Positions 26,358-35,672 of a stretch of DNA of 64,000 nt are shown piece by piece. Origin of the DNA: Chondrinema litorale. Lineage in GTDB: Bacteria > Bacteroidota > Bacteroidia > Cytophagales > Flammeovirgaceae. Each line of letters starts with the position of its first letter. The first letter of the stretch is position 1. A program made the position numbers and the translations under genes. The stretch is from assembly GCF_026250525.1 (NCBI RefSeq), contig NZ_CP111043.1, positions 4,539,001 through 4,603,000 on the forward strand, given 5' to 3'. Below the pieces are notes generated by a model. That model saw only the letters and a list, made by a program, of their open reading frames with translations. It was not told the origin of the DNA and ran no database searches.

Positions 26358-27036
26358 TATTCGAATTGGCTAAGTGAACAATCAGTGATATAATTATGTA
26401 GATAACCACAATCACGGGTAAAGCAATGAACTGCAAAAATATCAAAAGCAAAATAGAACCAATAAGAAATAAATAGCGAACCTTGTTTTCAGCAAAACCA
26501 AACTTCTTAAATTTTAATGAGAACAAAGGCAATTCAACTACCATTGCGATTGATAAAAATACCGAAATAATTAGATACACCGGTGCAGTTAAGTAAGCTT
26601 CTAAATTCGGACTTTGTTGAAAAATTAATGGCAAAGAGCCAATAAAGAGTGCACTTGCCGGAGTTGGCACACCCAAAAATGAATCTGATTGTCTGGTATC
26701 TATATTAAACTTGGCCAGTCTCCATGCAGAAGCCAAAGCAATTAGCAAGGTAATGTACCTTAAAGGTGATTCAGGTTCTGGATAAAGGTTAAATAAAATC
26801 ATGGCAGGGGCGAGGCCGAAAGTGACCATGTCTGCTAGTGAGTCTAACTCTTTACCCATTGGTGAACTTACTTTGAGCATTCTTGCTGCAAATCCATCTG
26901 AAAAGTCTAGCAAAGCAGCTATGGCAATTAGCCAAGAAGCCAGAGTATAGTTACCAGAATATATTTGATGGATAGCTAGTATACCACACAGTAAGTTACC
27001 TAGCGTAATATAATTGGGGATGTTTTTTTTAATCAT
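26335..27036 (-). CDS. pssA: CDP-diacylglycerol-serine O-phosphatidyltransferase
   Basis: An integral membrane CDP-alcohol phosphatidyltransferase of 233 residues that makes phosphatidylserine, the precursor of phosphatidylethanolamine. The complete family motif is visible: D47-G48...A51-R52...G61...D65...D69, reading DGFAARMLKVSSPMGKELD and then SLAD, in the first cytoplasmic loop region. Five or six further hydrophobic segments follow. The N-terminal IPNYITLGNLLCGILA is typical of bacterial PssA type II. No phosphatidylserine decarboxylase gene is adjacent. The gene overlaps pabB by 23 bases, an unusual partner. Confidence 0.9.
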   Translation of the reverse strand: MIKKNIPNYITLGNLLCGILAIHQIYSGNYTLASWLIAIAALLDFSDGFAARMLKVSSPMGKELDSLADMVTFGLAPAMILFNLYPEPESPLRYITLLIALASAWRLAKFNIDTRQSDSFLGVPTPASALFIGSLPLIFQQSPNLEAYLTAPVYLIISVFLSIAMVVELPLFSLKFKKFGFAENKVRYLFLIGSILLLIFLQFIALPVIVVIYIIISLIVHLANSNNDAATSS

Positions 27037-27093
27037 TTATTTGATGTAAAATCTTTCAATTGATTTAGTGAAACAACTTAATTGATCAGGTCT

Positions 27094-27747
27094 CTATAAG
27101 AAAATTCCTTTTTTCTTGAGTTTATTTTCTGTGAACTTAGATTCGAAATGAACACTGTCTGAGTATTGGTAATACTTTATCAATTCATTTGCTAAATCAA
27201 ACTCTGCAATAAAAGGTGACGATCCATCTTCAACTGAATTTTCAAGTAGAAAAAAAGTTTGATTATCTATCCAAAATGCAGACTCAACAGTTAATGAAGG
27301 GCCATTAAAAGCAACACGCGTTACAGTTTCTTTTTCAATGTCAACCAAATTAATTTCTTGATCTGGTGAAAATACTGCATTGCCGTTTTCTTCTTGCCAG
27401 TAGTAGCTGTCTATATCCAAATACCTCTTTTTGTCAGGAGAATAGATTAAGAAATCATTATAGATTTCTTTGAAGCTTTCATCAAAAGTTCCTGCTACAG
27501 TACCTTCAATGTCTCTTATCGTATCTAGGTTTTGAAATTGAAATTTGGCAAGATCAAAAGAGGCATCCAGAGTTTGGTAGTACTCAGTCCATTCTTTTAA
27601 CCTTTCGTTTTCTATATTCTTAAAATCGACTTTTTCATCTACAGAAACTTCATTTTCCCTTTTCTGCAAATTTTCATCTTGTTCTTTAACACAGGCAAAT
27701 GTGAGCATTGCTAAAGAAAGAGGAAGCAATAAATGTTTTTTCAGCAT
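27094..27747 (-). CDS. Predicted lipoprotein with a surface-export-like signal (217 aa)
   Basis: Family not recognised. The leader MLKKHLLLPLSLAMLTFAC ends in a lipobox with C19. The next residues are VKEQDE, with lysine at +3 and acidic residues from +4, resembling the lipoprotein export signal that sends Bacteroidota lipoproteins to the cell surface. The mature part is acidic and probably beta-rich with repeated short strands, for example SPDQEINLVDIEKETVTRV. It lies 57 bases upstream of pssA and 32 bases downstream of the MBL hydrolase gene, all on the minus strand, so the MBL-lipoprotein-pssA-pabB order could be one transcript. Confidence 0.72.
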   Translation of the reverse strand: MLKKHLLLPLSLAMLTFACVKEQDENLQKRENEVSVDEKVDFKNIENERLKEWTEYYQTLDASFDLAKFQFQNLDTIRDIEGTVAGTFDESFKEIYNDFLIYSPDKKRYLDIDSYYWQEENGNAVFSPDQEINLVDIEKETVTRVAFNGPSLTVESAFWIDNQTFFLLENSVEDGSSPFIAEFDLANELIKYYQYSDSVHFESKFTENKLKKKGIFL

Positions 27748-27779
27748 GGTTATCTTCCAGTAAATAATTAGTTGTATAA

Positions 27780-28427
27780 CTAATTTACTCTACAAAAGGG
27801 ATTATGTTTTTTTTCGAAGCCAATTGTTGTTTCATCACCATGCCCACAGTATACTGTTACATCGTCTGGTAATTGGTACATCACGTTGCGAATACTATCC
27901 ATTAACTGACTGTGGTTACCACCAGGCAAGTCTGTTCTACCTACACTCATTCTAAATAGCACATCTCCATTTATACAGAATTTTTCTTCTTTGTGGTAAT
28001 AGGCGAGGTGCCCCGGAGCATGCCCTGGTACATAAAGAATTTCTAAAGAGGTGTTTCCAAACTCAATGGTTTTCTCTTCTCTTTTAATTAAAACATCTGG
28101 CTCTTGCGGTTGATAAGCAGGAAAACCCCACATCGGTGCATACGCAGGAACAGATCTTAAAACCTCTAATTCATTTTCAGGTATGTAAATAGGTACATCG
28201 TATGCTTTCTTCATTGCATAGTTGCCCAATACATGATCTATATGGCAATGTGTGTTTACAATTTTTTCAACTTTTAAGTTATTTTCTTCAATGTAATTTT
28301 TAATGTCTTCCTCTTCAACTTTCTGATAACATCCTGGGTCTATAATTATGCAGGATTTACTTTCGTCGGAAAGAATGTAGGTGTTTTCGCCGAATCCACC
28401 ATTAGTAAAAAATTTTATTGTTACCAT
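27780..28427 (-). CDS. Metallo-beta-lactamase fold hydrolase (glyoxalase II-like)
   Basis: A 215-residue cytoplasmic MBL-fold enzyme. The metal motif HCHIDH (H60, H62, D64, H65) is intact, followed by the GHAPGHLAYYH segment with its metal histidine, the metal-bridging aspartate in CINGDVLF, and the final histidine in VYCGHGDETT. This set is characteristic of the YcbL/glyoxalase II-like subfamily, which hydrolyses thioesters such as S-lactoylglutathione or acyl-thiols, but true glyoxalase II has a longer C-terminal domain that is missing here. The methylglyoxal synthase fragment at the left end suggests a methylglyoxal link by coincidence of content only. Confidence 0.88.
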   Translation of the reverse strand: MVTIKFFTNGGFGENTYILSDESKSCIIIDPGCYQKVEEEDIKNYIEENNLKVEKIVNTHCHIDHVLGNYAMKKAYDVPIYIPENELEVLRSVPAYAPMWGFPAYQPQEPDVLIKREEKTIEFGNTSLEILYVPGHAPGHLAYYHKEEKFCINGDVLFRMSVGRTDLPGGNHSQLMDSIRNVMYQLPDDVTVYCGHGDETTIGFEKKHNPFCRVN

Positions 28428-28455
28428 TATAGAATTTCAATTACTTAATTTGCTT

Positions 28456-28469
28456 AGATTTCCAAATCT
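28456..28469. promoter_or_regulatory. Inverted repeat in the divergent MBL/FAD oxidoreductase promoter region
   Basis: AGATTT (28456-28461), two bases, AAATCT (28464-28469): a perfect six-base dyad in the 71-base gap between divergent genes. It could be an operator. No known binding consensus is recognised. Confidence 0.3.
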
Positions 28470-28498
28470 CAAGGATTCATAAGCAAAAAACAAATGAA

Positions 28499-29584
28499 AT
28501 GAAGATAGACTATCTGATTGTAGGACAAGGAATTGCAGGAACGATACTTTCATATAACTTACTTAAAGCAGGTAAAACTGTAAGGGTAATTGAAAACGAT
28601 AAAAGGAAAAGTTCTTCGCGAGTAGCAGCAGGGATTTTTAATCCGATTACAGGTAGAAAAATGGTGAAGAGTTGGTATGCCGATACGCTATTTCCTGCTT
28701 TACAAGAGTTTTACCCAGAGTTTGAAGCATATACAGGTGAAAATTTTTTTCATCAGATGGATATGTTTATTCCTTTTGATTCGCAGGAAAAACAAAACAC
28801 ATGGATGGCAAATTCTGCTGAAGATGAGTATGCAACTTACATCAGAGGATTTAGTAAAACTTTATACAAAAATGAGCTCCATGCCGATTTTGGAGGAATG
28901 ATTATAAAGGGTTCTGGTTATGTGGATATACCACTAATGTTGGATAGCTACAGAAAAAAGATTGCAAATCTGGGCTTCTATATTAATGATGAGTTTAATT
29001 ACGATGATCTTAAGCTGATCGAAGATGGAGTTGAATGGAAAGGAATAGAAGCAGAAAAGATATTTTTTTGTGATGGAGTAGGAAGTGCATCTGGTAATCC
29101 ATTTTTTAATTGGTTGGCTTTCAGGCCAGTAAAAGGAGAATTGCTAAAAGTTAAGTTCGAAAAAAATATTTTTGAACATGCTATAAACCGAGGTTGTTGG
29201 ATTTTACCCCAGCCAGACGGTACAAGTAAAGTAGGAGCGACTTATAATAATAGAGAGCTTGATTACGAAGTAACAGAGGATGCAAGAAATATGCTCTTAG
29301 ACAAAATGGAACAGCTTACTCATTTACCTTATCAAGTAGTAGGTCAGCTAACTGGCATAAGACCAGCTACTTATGATAGGCGACCATTTGTAGGTTTGCA
29401 TCCAGTTTATGAGCAATTAGGAGTGTTTAATGGTTTGGGTGCAAAGGGAATTTCATTAGCTCCATACTTTGCAAAGCATTTTACAGAGGTACTTCTTTCG
29501 GGGTTTCCACTAATGGGATTAGTGGATATTAGCCGTGTAATACGGAAATATAATATAAAAAATGATGTGCTTACAAAACTTTAA
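28499..29584 (+). CDS. FAD-dependent oxidoreductase (DAO/glycine oxidase superfamily)
   Basis: A 361-residue flavoprotein. The N-terminal Rossmann motif GQGIAGTILSYNLL (about 8-21) and the early acidic end of strand 2 (VIENDK) bind FAD. SSSRVAAGIFNPITGRK is a substrate-side loop, and the C-terminal GIRPATYDRRPFVGLHP with GLGAKGISLAPYFA is the typical FAD-closing end of the D-amino-acid oxidase-like family. The substrate is unknown; similar proteins oxidise small amines or are annotated as tRNA-modifying MnmC-like oxidases. It starts with ATG at 28499 and is divergent from the MBL hydrolase gene. Confidence 0.86.
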   Translation: MKIDYLIVGQGIAGTILSYNLLKAGKTVRVIENDKRKSSSRVAAGIFNPITGRKMVKSWYADTLFPALQEFYPEFEAYTGENFFHQMDMFIPFDSQEKQNTWMANSAEDEYATYIRGFSKTLYKNELHADFGGMIIKGSGYVDIPLMLDSYRKKIANLGFYINDEFNYDDLKLIEDGVEWKGIEAEKIFFCDGVGSASGNPFFNWLAFRPVKGELLKVKFEKNIFEHAINRGCWILPQPDGTSKVGATYNNRELDYEVTEDARNMLLDKMEQLTHLPYQVVGQLTGIRPATYDRRPFVGLHPVYEQLGVFNGLGAKGISLAPYFAKHFTEVLLSGFPLMGLVDISRVIRKYNIKNDVLTKL

Positions 29585-29815
29585 AAACGATGAAAGTGTT
29601 TCTGAAATGAAAATCAAGCGAAAACCTTACATTAAGGCCTTATTTATCAAAAACTAGCAGAGATTATATAGGAAAGATTGTTTGTATATTAGATCAAGCT
29701 TTTTAGCATTTTTTGGTATTTTATTTTTTTCCGTTTTATAATCCAATCCATCCCTATGGGAAAACCAAATGTATCCGATAAGAGAAATTACAGTATTTAT
29801 TACAGTTCGCAATAT

Positions 29816-32800
29816 ATGATTAACAAAACTTTTACCCTTTGCCTTATCACCATTTGTTTTCTTTCGATCTTTTCGTTGGAAACCTCTGCTCAGTTTAGGC
29901 AGAATCACTTCGGTAAAAACAGGGTACAATATAAAAGAATGGAGTGGAACTACATTTCTACTACCAACTTTGATATCTATTTTTACGATGGTGGCTACGA
30001 TCTTGCCAAATTGGCGGCAGAATATGCCGAAAAAGATTTTGATAGAATTACAGACTTGGTTGGTTTCTCGCCATACAATAAAACAAAGATCCTTATTTAT
30101 AATTCAATCATCGATTTGCAACAAAGTAATATTGGTGTTTATGATCAAGGATACGATGTAGGTGGACAAACCAATTTTGTGAGATCAGAAATTGAATTAG
30201 CTTTTACAGGAAGCAAAGCCAACTTTAAAAACGAGCTGGCTTTAGGTATCTCAGATATTTTAATTTTTGAGATGATGTATGGCGGTAATTTGAAAGAGAT
30301 TTTTCAAAACTCATATCTTTTAAACTTGCCAGAGTGGTTTATGGCTGGTGCTGCTACTTACATTGCCGAAGGTTGGAGTGTGGATATGGATGACTACTTG
30401 CGCGATGCACTCAGCAAGAAGAAAATGAAAAAAATCACCAACCTAGAAGGCGAAGATGCCAAACTTATTGGTCAATCAATCTGGAATTACATAGCTGAAG
30501 AGTACGGCAAATCCAACATTGCGAATGTGTTGAACTTAACTAGAATTGTAAGAAATGAAGAGCAAAGCATTCAGCAAACTTTAGGCATCCCATTTAAAAC
30601 TTTTATAAAAGGTTGGAAAGCTTATTACGATAAACAATTCAATAGTATTAAAGAAGGTCACGAAAGACCAGAAGACGAGCAGCTGCTTGGTAAAAATAAA
30701 AGAGAAAAAATTTACCATCAATTAAAGCTTAGCCCAGATGGTAGATATTTAGCATATACAGAGAATATAAGAGGCAGATATAAAGTAAAATTACTTAATA
30801 TAGAAAAGAACAAAGAGACTGTAGTTTTAAAAGGTGGTTACAAACTAATTAACCAGAAAGTAGATGAAGAAATGCCTTTGATCTCGTGGAGAGATAGGAA
30901 TGAGTTGGGTATTTTCGCTGCAAAAAATGGTAAAGTATTTCTCCGCTTTTACGAGTTAAAGAAAAGTGGTAATAAGAGAAGAGAGAAAAGAACTTTTAGA
31001 AGTTTTAGCAATATTAAATCTTTTGACATCTCTTCTGATGGAAACTATATGACGCTAAGTGCTGAATGGAGAGGTAAAAACAACCTTTATATTTATAACT
31101 ATAGAGAAAGAAAGCTTACACAAGTTACTAATGATCCATTCGATTATTTGGATGCTAGTTATTTGCCGGGTAAAGACAGAAAAATAGTTTTCTCTTCTAA
31201 CAGACCAGACGATTCTATTTCGGTAATTAAGTCGGTTAAAGAAGAAGAAATTACGAATAACTTCAATATTTTCCTTTACGATCCTGAAAATCCGAACACC
31301 CTTTCGAGGCTTACCAATACATTAAGTAAAGATGTGATGCCTAAGGCAATTAGCGAAAAAGAGGTGCTTTTCTTAAGTGACCAGCGAGGTATTTCGCAGA
31401 TGTATAAGTACGATATGGAAGATAGTGTTTCTATACAGCTCACAAATTACCAGACCAGTATAAAAACCTATGATGTAAGAAAGAATGACATGTTTGCGGT
31501 AATGCTTTATAAATCTAATGAACATATCATTCACGATAAAAACTTTCAAGATGATGTTTCAACTTTTACAGGAAAGACTTACAGACAGCAAATTTTTGAT
31601 TTAAGAAACCTGCAAGAGTTAAAGCGTAAGCGTCAGGAAGAAGAGAGAGCTAAAAAGCTGAAAGAAGAAAAAGAGCGCAAAGAAAAAGAAGAAGCCAAGA
31701 TGTTGAAGCGCATTCAAGAAAGAGCAAAAGCTATTCAAGATAGCATTAACAAGATAAACAGCTTAGAAGTTGTAGACTCTACCATGCTTGAAGTACAAGA
31801 TTCACTAGAGCAAAAACTCGAAAACTTAACAGATACTTTGCAAAACGAAGAGTTACAAGAGATACCTGTTAAAGAAGATTCGATAACACATGACGATGAA
31901 ATTGAGCAAATTGTAAGCAATGCTACAGACTCAACAGAAACGGAAGTAGATACAGACGATTATCAGTTTGATACCTTCTCTAAAGGCAAGCGAAAAAGCT
32001 TCTTAGACAAGTACCGAACCAAGATAGAAGAACAACAAGAGGAAGAAAAAGAAGAGTTTAAGATAACCCGATCGTTGCCTTACGAAAAGCAGTTTGCTGC
32101 CGATAATTTTGTTACTTCTGTAAAAATTGACCCGCAAAGAGGTTGGGGACTTCTATTTGAAGTTGCTATGACAGACGTACTGGAAAACCATAAAATTAAC
32201 GCTGGTATTTTCTATGTTACTAACCTGAATAATAGTAACCTTTTTGCAGAGTATGAATACCTAAAAACCAGACTAGATTATCGTGCTAGATTCGAGAGAA
32301 GAAATCTGGAAGTTCCTACAGAGTCTGCCACAGAAAAATACAATATGAACTTATTCCAAGGTTCTGTTTCATATCCTTTTAACATAACCAGTAGAATTAG
32401 TTTTGAGCCATTTTTCGCTACTACCAGATTTACAACTACAGATATTAACTTGTTAAGTGAGCCTGATGTAGTAACAAACTATACTGGTTTTAACTCCGAA
32501 TTTATTTACGATAACAGTATAATTACTGGTGTAAACATGATGGAAGGAACCAGACTTAAAATAAAATATGAAAACTATATAGGTCTGGGTGAAAATGGTA
32601 AAAACAAAAGCTTCGGGCAATTTTATATAGATTTTAGAAATTACCAGAAAATACACCGTTCACTCATCTTTGCTACTCGAGTAGCTTATGGGCAATTTAC
32701 CGGACAAGCTAAGAAAGAATATTTGCTCGGTGGTGTAGATAACTGGCTGTTTAATAAGTTTGATACAGATGTGGGAGAGGTTGTACAAGAGAACAGTGAT

Positions 32801-33232
32801 AGAATGTTTATCAACTTTGCAACCAGTATGAGAGGTTTTAAATACAACAAGCTTTCTGGTAACAATGTAATTTTGGTAAATGCCGAGTTAAGATTTCCAC
32901 TACTTAAATATTTCTATAAAGGAACCATTACTTCTAACTTCTTTAGAAACTTACAGTTAGTTGGCTTTACAGATGTTGGTTCTGCTTGGACGGGTGTTAG
33001 TCCATTTAACAGAGAGAATGCGCTAAATACCGAAGTAATTGAAAGTGTTAACTCTGAGGGTGGTTTTATAGCAACTGTAAAGAACTTTAAGAATCCATTC
33101 CTGATTGGTTATGGTGCTGGTATCAGAACTATGTTGCTAGGTTATTACACTAAGTTTGATGTTGCTTGGGGTATAGAAGACGATTCTAGACAAGATCCAA
33201 TGTTCTATTTTACACTAGGACACGATTTTTAA
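29816..33232 (+). CDS. Outer membrane protein with pseudopeptidase, TolB-like propeller and BamA-like barrel
   Basis: A 1138-residue secreted protein. A cleavable signal peptide (MINKTF..., cleavage near TSAQ at about 27) supports the ATG at 29816 over one 60 bases upstream. Residues 30-270 look like a peptidase_MA-type gluzincin fold (LPEWFMAGAATYIAEGW is the second-helix pattern), but the HExxH is replaced (SDILIFEMM), so it is probably inactive. Residues 285-595 contain TolB-like propeller phrases (LSPDGRYLAYTENIRG, FDISSDGNYMTLSAEW, VFSSNRPDD). A Lys/Glu-rich coiled region (600-665) and an acidic stretch follow. Residues 762-1138 form a BamA/TamA-type barrel ending in FTLGHDF, a C-terminal Phe beta-signal. 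It is likely an outer membrane assembly factor; that role is inferred. Confidence 0.85.
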   Translation: MINKTFTLCLITICFLSIFSLETSAQFRQNHFGKNRVQYKRMEWNYISTTNFDIYFYDGGYDLAKLAAEYAEKDFDRITDLVGFSPYNKTKILIYNSIIDLQQSNIGVYDQGYDVGGQTNFVRSEIELAFTGSKANFKNELALGISDILIFEMMYGGNLKEIFQNSYLLNLPEWFMAGAATYIAEGWSVDMDDYLRDALSKKKMKKITNLEGEDAKLIGQSIWNYIAEEYGKSNIANVLNLTRIVRNEEQSIQQTLGIPFKTFIKGWKAYYDKQFNSIKEGHERPEDEQLLGKNKREKIYHQLKLSPDGRYLAYTENIRGRYKVKLLNIEKNKETVVLKGGYKLINQKVDEEMPLISWRDRNELGIFAAKNGKVFLRFYELKKSGNKRREKRTFRSFSNIKSFDISSDGNYMTLSAEWRGKNNLYIYNYRERKLTQVTNDPFDYLDASYLPGKDRKIVFSSNRPDDSISVIKSVKEEEITNNFNIFLYDPENPNTLSRLTNTLSKDVMPKAISEKEVLFLSDQRGISQMYKYDMEDSVSIQLTNYQTSIKTYDVRKNDMFAVMLYKSNEHIIHDKNFQDDVSTFTGKTYRQQIFDLRNLQELKRKRQEEERAKKLKEEKERKEKEEAKMLKRIQERAKAIQDSINKINSLEVVDSTMLEVQDSLEQKLENLTDTLQNEELQEIPVKEDSITHDDEIEQIVSNATDSTETEVDTDDYQFDTFSKGKRKSFLDKYRTKIEEQQEEEKEEFKITRSLPYEKQFAADNFVTSVKIDPQRGWGLLFEVAMTDVLENHKINAGIFYVTNLNNSNLFAEYEYLKTRLDYRARFERRNLEVPTESATEKYNMNLFQGSVSYPFNITSRISFEPFFATTRFTTTDINLLSEPDVVTNYTGFNSEFIYDNSIITGVNMMEGTRLKIKYENYIGLGENGKNKSFGQFYIDFRNYQKIHRSLIFATRVAYGQFTGQAKKEYLLGGVDNWLFNKFDTDVGEVVQENSDRMFINFATSMRGFKYNKLSGNNVILVNAELRFPLLKYFYKGTITSNFFRNLQLVGFTDVGSAWTGVSPFNRENALNTEVIESVNSEGGFIATVKNFKNPFLIGYGAGIRTMLLGYYTKFDVAWGIEDDSRQDPMFYFTLGHDF

Positions 33233-33255
33233 AATATTGCTTTAAATAATCATTC

Positions 33256-33294
33256 AATAATCCTTCTCATATTTTTGGGAAGGATTATTTTTTT
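33256..33294. terminator. Terminator overlapping the end of acpH
   Basis: A perfect 11-base stem (AATAATCCTTC at 33256-33266 with GAAGGATTATT at 33279-33289), followed by T at 33290-33294. It serves the barrel protein gene, and its right arm lies inside the stop region of the convergent acpH. Confidence 0.8.
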
Positions 33295-33872
33295 GCTAGA
33301 AAATCTATGCAGAACTGTTGGAGTAGCGGAAAGTATTCGAAGAAATCGCTTTTTAATTGATCGTAATTTTTGATAAGTGTTTCAGAAGCTTTGTTCATGT
33401 TAGAAATACTTCCAGTACGCTTATATAAGCCATTCAAACTTTTTTGTAAACCTCCTATAGTTGGGTACCTCAATAACCAATTATCATTTTTCATATAGGG
33501 AAAAAAGGTCCTCACCTTTTCAGGGAAAAACTGCTCATTTTCATCAAAGGTTTTGTAAGCCAGTTTAGTGAATTTTTCGAGCGAATGTTCTTGATGAAAA
33601 TCTTTCCAGTAGGCGGCAAGAAAATGATCGTACATCATGTCTATTACAACAGGAGAGAATCTACCTTGCTCGGGTCGTATTGTTCTGATACTTTGTTTTA
33701 CAATAGGGTGAGTATCTGTAAAAGTATCTATTTGCCTGTGCATTATAATTCCCAACTGAATCTTTTCGGGGTAGTTTTGGTAAGCTTTTCCTTTTACAAA
33801 GTCTGCTATAAAATTACCCACCATTAATGGTTCAGAAGGATAAGCCAGGAAAATATGTGCTAAAAAATTCAT
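33285..33872 (-). CDS. acpH: Acyl carrier protein phosphodiesterase (AcpH-like)
   Basis: A 195-residue HD-like hydrolase of the AcpH family, which removes the 4'-phosphopantetheine arm from holo-ACP. Recognisable segments are MNFLAHIFLAYPSE, VGNFIADFVKG, the HR..D..TD.H box (MHRQIDTFTDTHP, about residues 45-57), and the later DMMYDHFLAAYW. Spacing and length match E. coli AcpH (193). Metal binding by the Asp/His set is expected. The gene has its stop within the terminator of the convergent large outer membrane protein gene, and the NUDIX gene lies 53 bases upstream on the same strand. Confidence 0.88.
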   Translation of the reverse strand: MNFLAHIFLAYPSEPLMVGNFIADFVKGKAYQNYPEKIQLGIIMHRQIDTFTDTHPIVKQSIRTIRPEQGRFSPVVIDMMYDHFLAAYWKDFHQEHSLEKFTKLAYKTFDENEQFFPEKVRTFFPYMKNDNWLLRYPTIGGLQKSLNGLYKRTGSISNMNKASETLIKNYDQLKSDFFEYFPLLQQFCIDFLAKK

Positions 33873-33925
33873 TACTCTTCTCCTTTTCCTGACTTTAAAA
33901 TTTATAAATAAATGTCGAAATACTA

Positions 33926-34480
33926 TTAACCAATTTCGTAAGTTTTCTCCACCATTCTCATTATAGAAGTTTCACTGTTATAGTTTTTAACTTCATCTAA
34001 TGGAACCCATTTTAACTCTTTAGATTCGTGATTAATTACCAAAGGCTCGTCTATATCAGCTTCAAAAATAAAACGTACATCGTAATGCTTATGAGCTGGC
34101 ACATCTTTGTAAGCTGGAATGTCATGTACATCAATGTCAAAAATCTCTTCTCCAAAGCTTATTAAAGTGGTTAAACCGGTTTCTTCTTCCACTTCTTTTT
34201 GTGCAACTGCTAGCACATCTGGGTTACCATCTGTATGGCCGCCGGGTTGTAGCCATTTATCTAACTTGGTATGGTGTAACATTAACACATGTTGGTGGTC
34301 ATAATCTAATATCCAAGCAGAAGCCGTTACCTGACCTTTTAAATTACTTCTTAAGAAACAATTTTCATGATTAATTACAAAGCCTAAAATGTTGCTAAGC
34401 ATTTTATCCTCATGTGCATTGTAAGCTTCGTAAGTATTTAACTGCTCTATAAGTGTTTCTCTGGTTGCTTTATTTTCCAT
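33926..34480 (-). CDS. NUDIX hydrolase
   Basis: A 184-residue NUDIX family protein. The box runs from G81 to L103 (HTDGNPDVLAVAQKEVEEETGL follows G81). The core E96, E99 and E100, which bind the metal, are present. The canonical first glutamate is P87 and the Arg is K95, a drift also seen in other members that keep activity. The substrate is unknown, and the family ranges from nucleotide sugars to capped RNA. It lies 18 bases from the WYL regulator gene and on the same strand as acpH. Confidence 0.85.
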   Translation of the reverse strand: MENKATRETLIEQLNTYEAYNAHEDKMLSNILGFVINHENCFLRSNLKGQVTASAWILDYDHQHVLMLHHTKLDKWLQPGGHTDGNPDVLAVAQKEVEEETGLTTLISFGEEIFDIDVHDIPAYKDVPAHKHYDVRFIFEADIDEPLVINHESKELKWVPLDEVKNYNSETSIMRMVEKTYEIG

Positions 34481-34498
34481 ATCTCTTAATTCTATAGG

Positions 34499-35500
34499 CT
34501 AATAGTTATCAATAGCCGATTTCATTGCTTCAATAATGCTTTCTTTTAGGCTGGTAGGTTCTAGTACTTTTATATCTGCGCCAAAACTGAGAATTACATT
34601 TCGAAGCTCAAAGTTAGAAATTAACAACAGCTCTATTCTAAATTCATCGTTATTATCTACAAGAATTTTTTGTGAAGTGTGTAGAGGTTGCGATTTTAAA
34701 TAATTTCCTCTTTGTGGAGAAAATGATAAAACAACTTTTTCTGGCTTTCTATCTAGTGTGGTAACTCCAAGGCAATTCTTAAAATATGCATTGGCATTAA
34801 AACCAACTTTATCTGCTTCTTTGTATTCTTCTTCTAAAGTTGTAACCGCAGTAATTCTATCTATACCAAAAGTTCTTACTTCGTTATAGCCTTCTACATA
34901 GCCGGTTAAATACCAGAAATGTTGAAATTCTTTAATAATATAAGGATGAATAGTGTATTGCTTTTCAGCTTCAGAATTGAACTTTTTGTAATGTACCAGT
35001 ACAACTTTTTGGTCTGCAATTGCCTGTATTAATTGGCTCAACATTTCGCTACCTTTAAAATAGGGCGATTTATCTAGCTGAATAAAATTGCTTACTGGTT
35101 TGAGGTTTTTTCCAAAGTTTCTGGTAATCTCTAATCCGTCAAGCACTTTATCTACTGCATCAGAAAATTCGGAGAATATAGGCATTGCTTTAAAGTCTTC
35201 TAGAAAGCTTTCTACAAATCCTAATGCAACCAAGTTTTCATCTGAAAGATTAACTGACAAAAGTTTAAAAGAAGACTCTGTATAATGGTATCCTTTCATT
35301 CTTTTGCTGTATTCTATTGGTGCATCAAACTCTAGACGCATAGCATTAATGTCTTTTTCAATTGTAGAAACAGACCTTACACCGAACTTTTCTTCACAGG
35401 CTTCAAGTAATTCTTGCTTACTAGGGTAGGGCTTTCTTTTATCACGGAGCATCTGGTCTATAAGCAGGTATCTGAAAAAGGCTAATTTGCTACTTGGCAT
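34499..35500 (-). CDS. WYL-domain transcriptional regulator
   Basis: A 333-residue regulator with an N-terminal winged helix (about 5-60; RYLLIDQMLRDKRKPYPSKQELLEACEEKFGVRSVSTIEKDI) and a central WYL domain (about 155-230) that often binds nucleotide or nucleic-acid ligands, with a C-terminal WCX-like extension. Family members include DNA-damage and phage-defence regulators. There is no defence system nearby, and the following genes are NUDIX and acpH, so it may simply control these. The start fits the helical beginning MPSSKLAFFRYL. Confidence 0.87.
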   Translation of the reverse strand: MPSSKLAFFRYLLIDQMLRDKRKPYPSKQELLEACEEKFGVRSVSTIEKDINAMRLEFDAPIEYSKRMKGYHYTESSFKLLSVNLSDENLVALGFVESFLEDFKAMPIFSEFSDAVDKVLDGLEITRNFGKNLKPVSNFIQLDKSPYFKGSEMLSQLIQAIADQKVVLVHYKKFNSEAEKQYTIHPYIIKEFQHFWYLTGYVEGYNEVRTFGIDRITAVTTLEEEYKEADKVGFNANAYFKNCLGVTTLDRKPEKVVLSFSPQRGNYLKSQPLHTSQKILVDNNDEFRIELLLISNFELRNVILSFGADIKVLEPTSLKESIIEAMKSAIDNY

Positions 35501-35672
35501 GGATGAAAAATATTATAAATATTAGTTATGAATTTGGTTGAAATATAGGCATTTGAACAAAGATATTTTTTATATTCAGATTACATAAAAAATAATTTTT
35601 CTTTTTTGTAACCAATTTGTTTTTAAGATTGTCAAAGAGATGAAATCAATTTAGCAAAATAAACACAGTCCA

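Noticed and set aside
29633..29642. Ten-base palindrome TAAGGCCTTA
   Set aside because: It is short and isolated, with no repeated copy or T run, so chance is sufficient.
34499..35500. WYL regulator as sign of a defence island
   Set aside because: WYL proteins often mark defence loci, but the flanking genes (NUDIX, acpH, DUF6249) are not nucleases, helicases or known defence genes.
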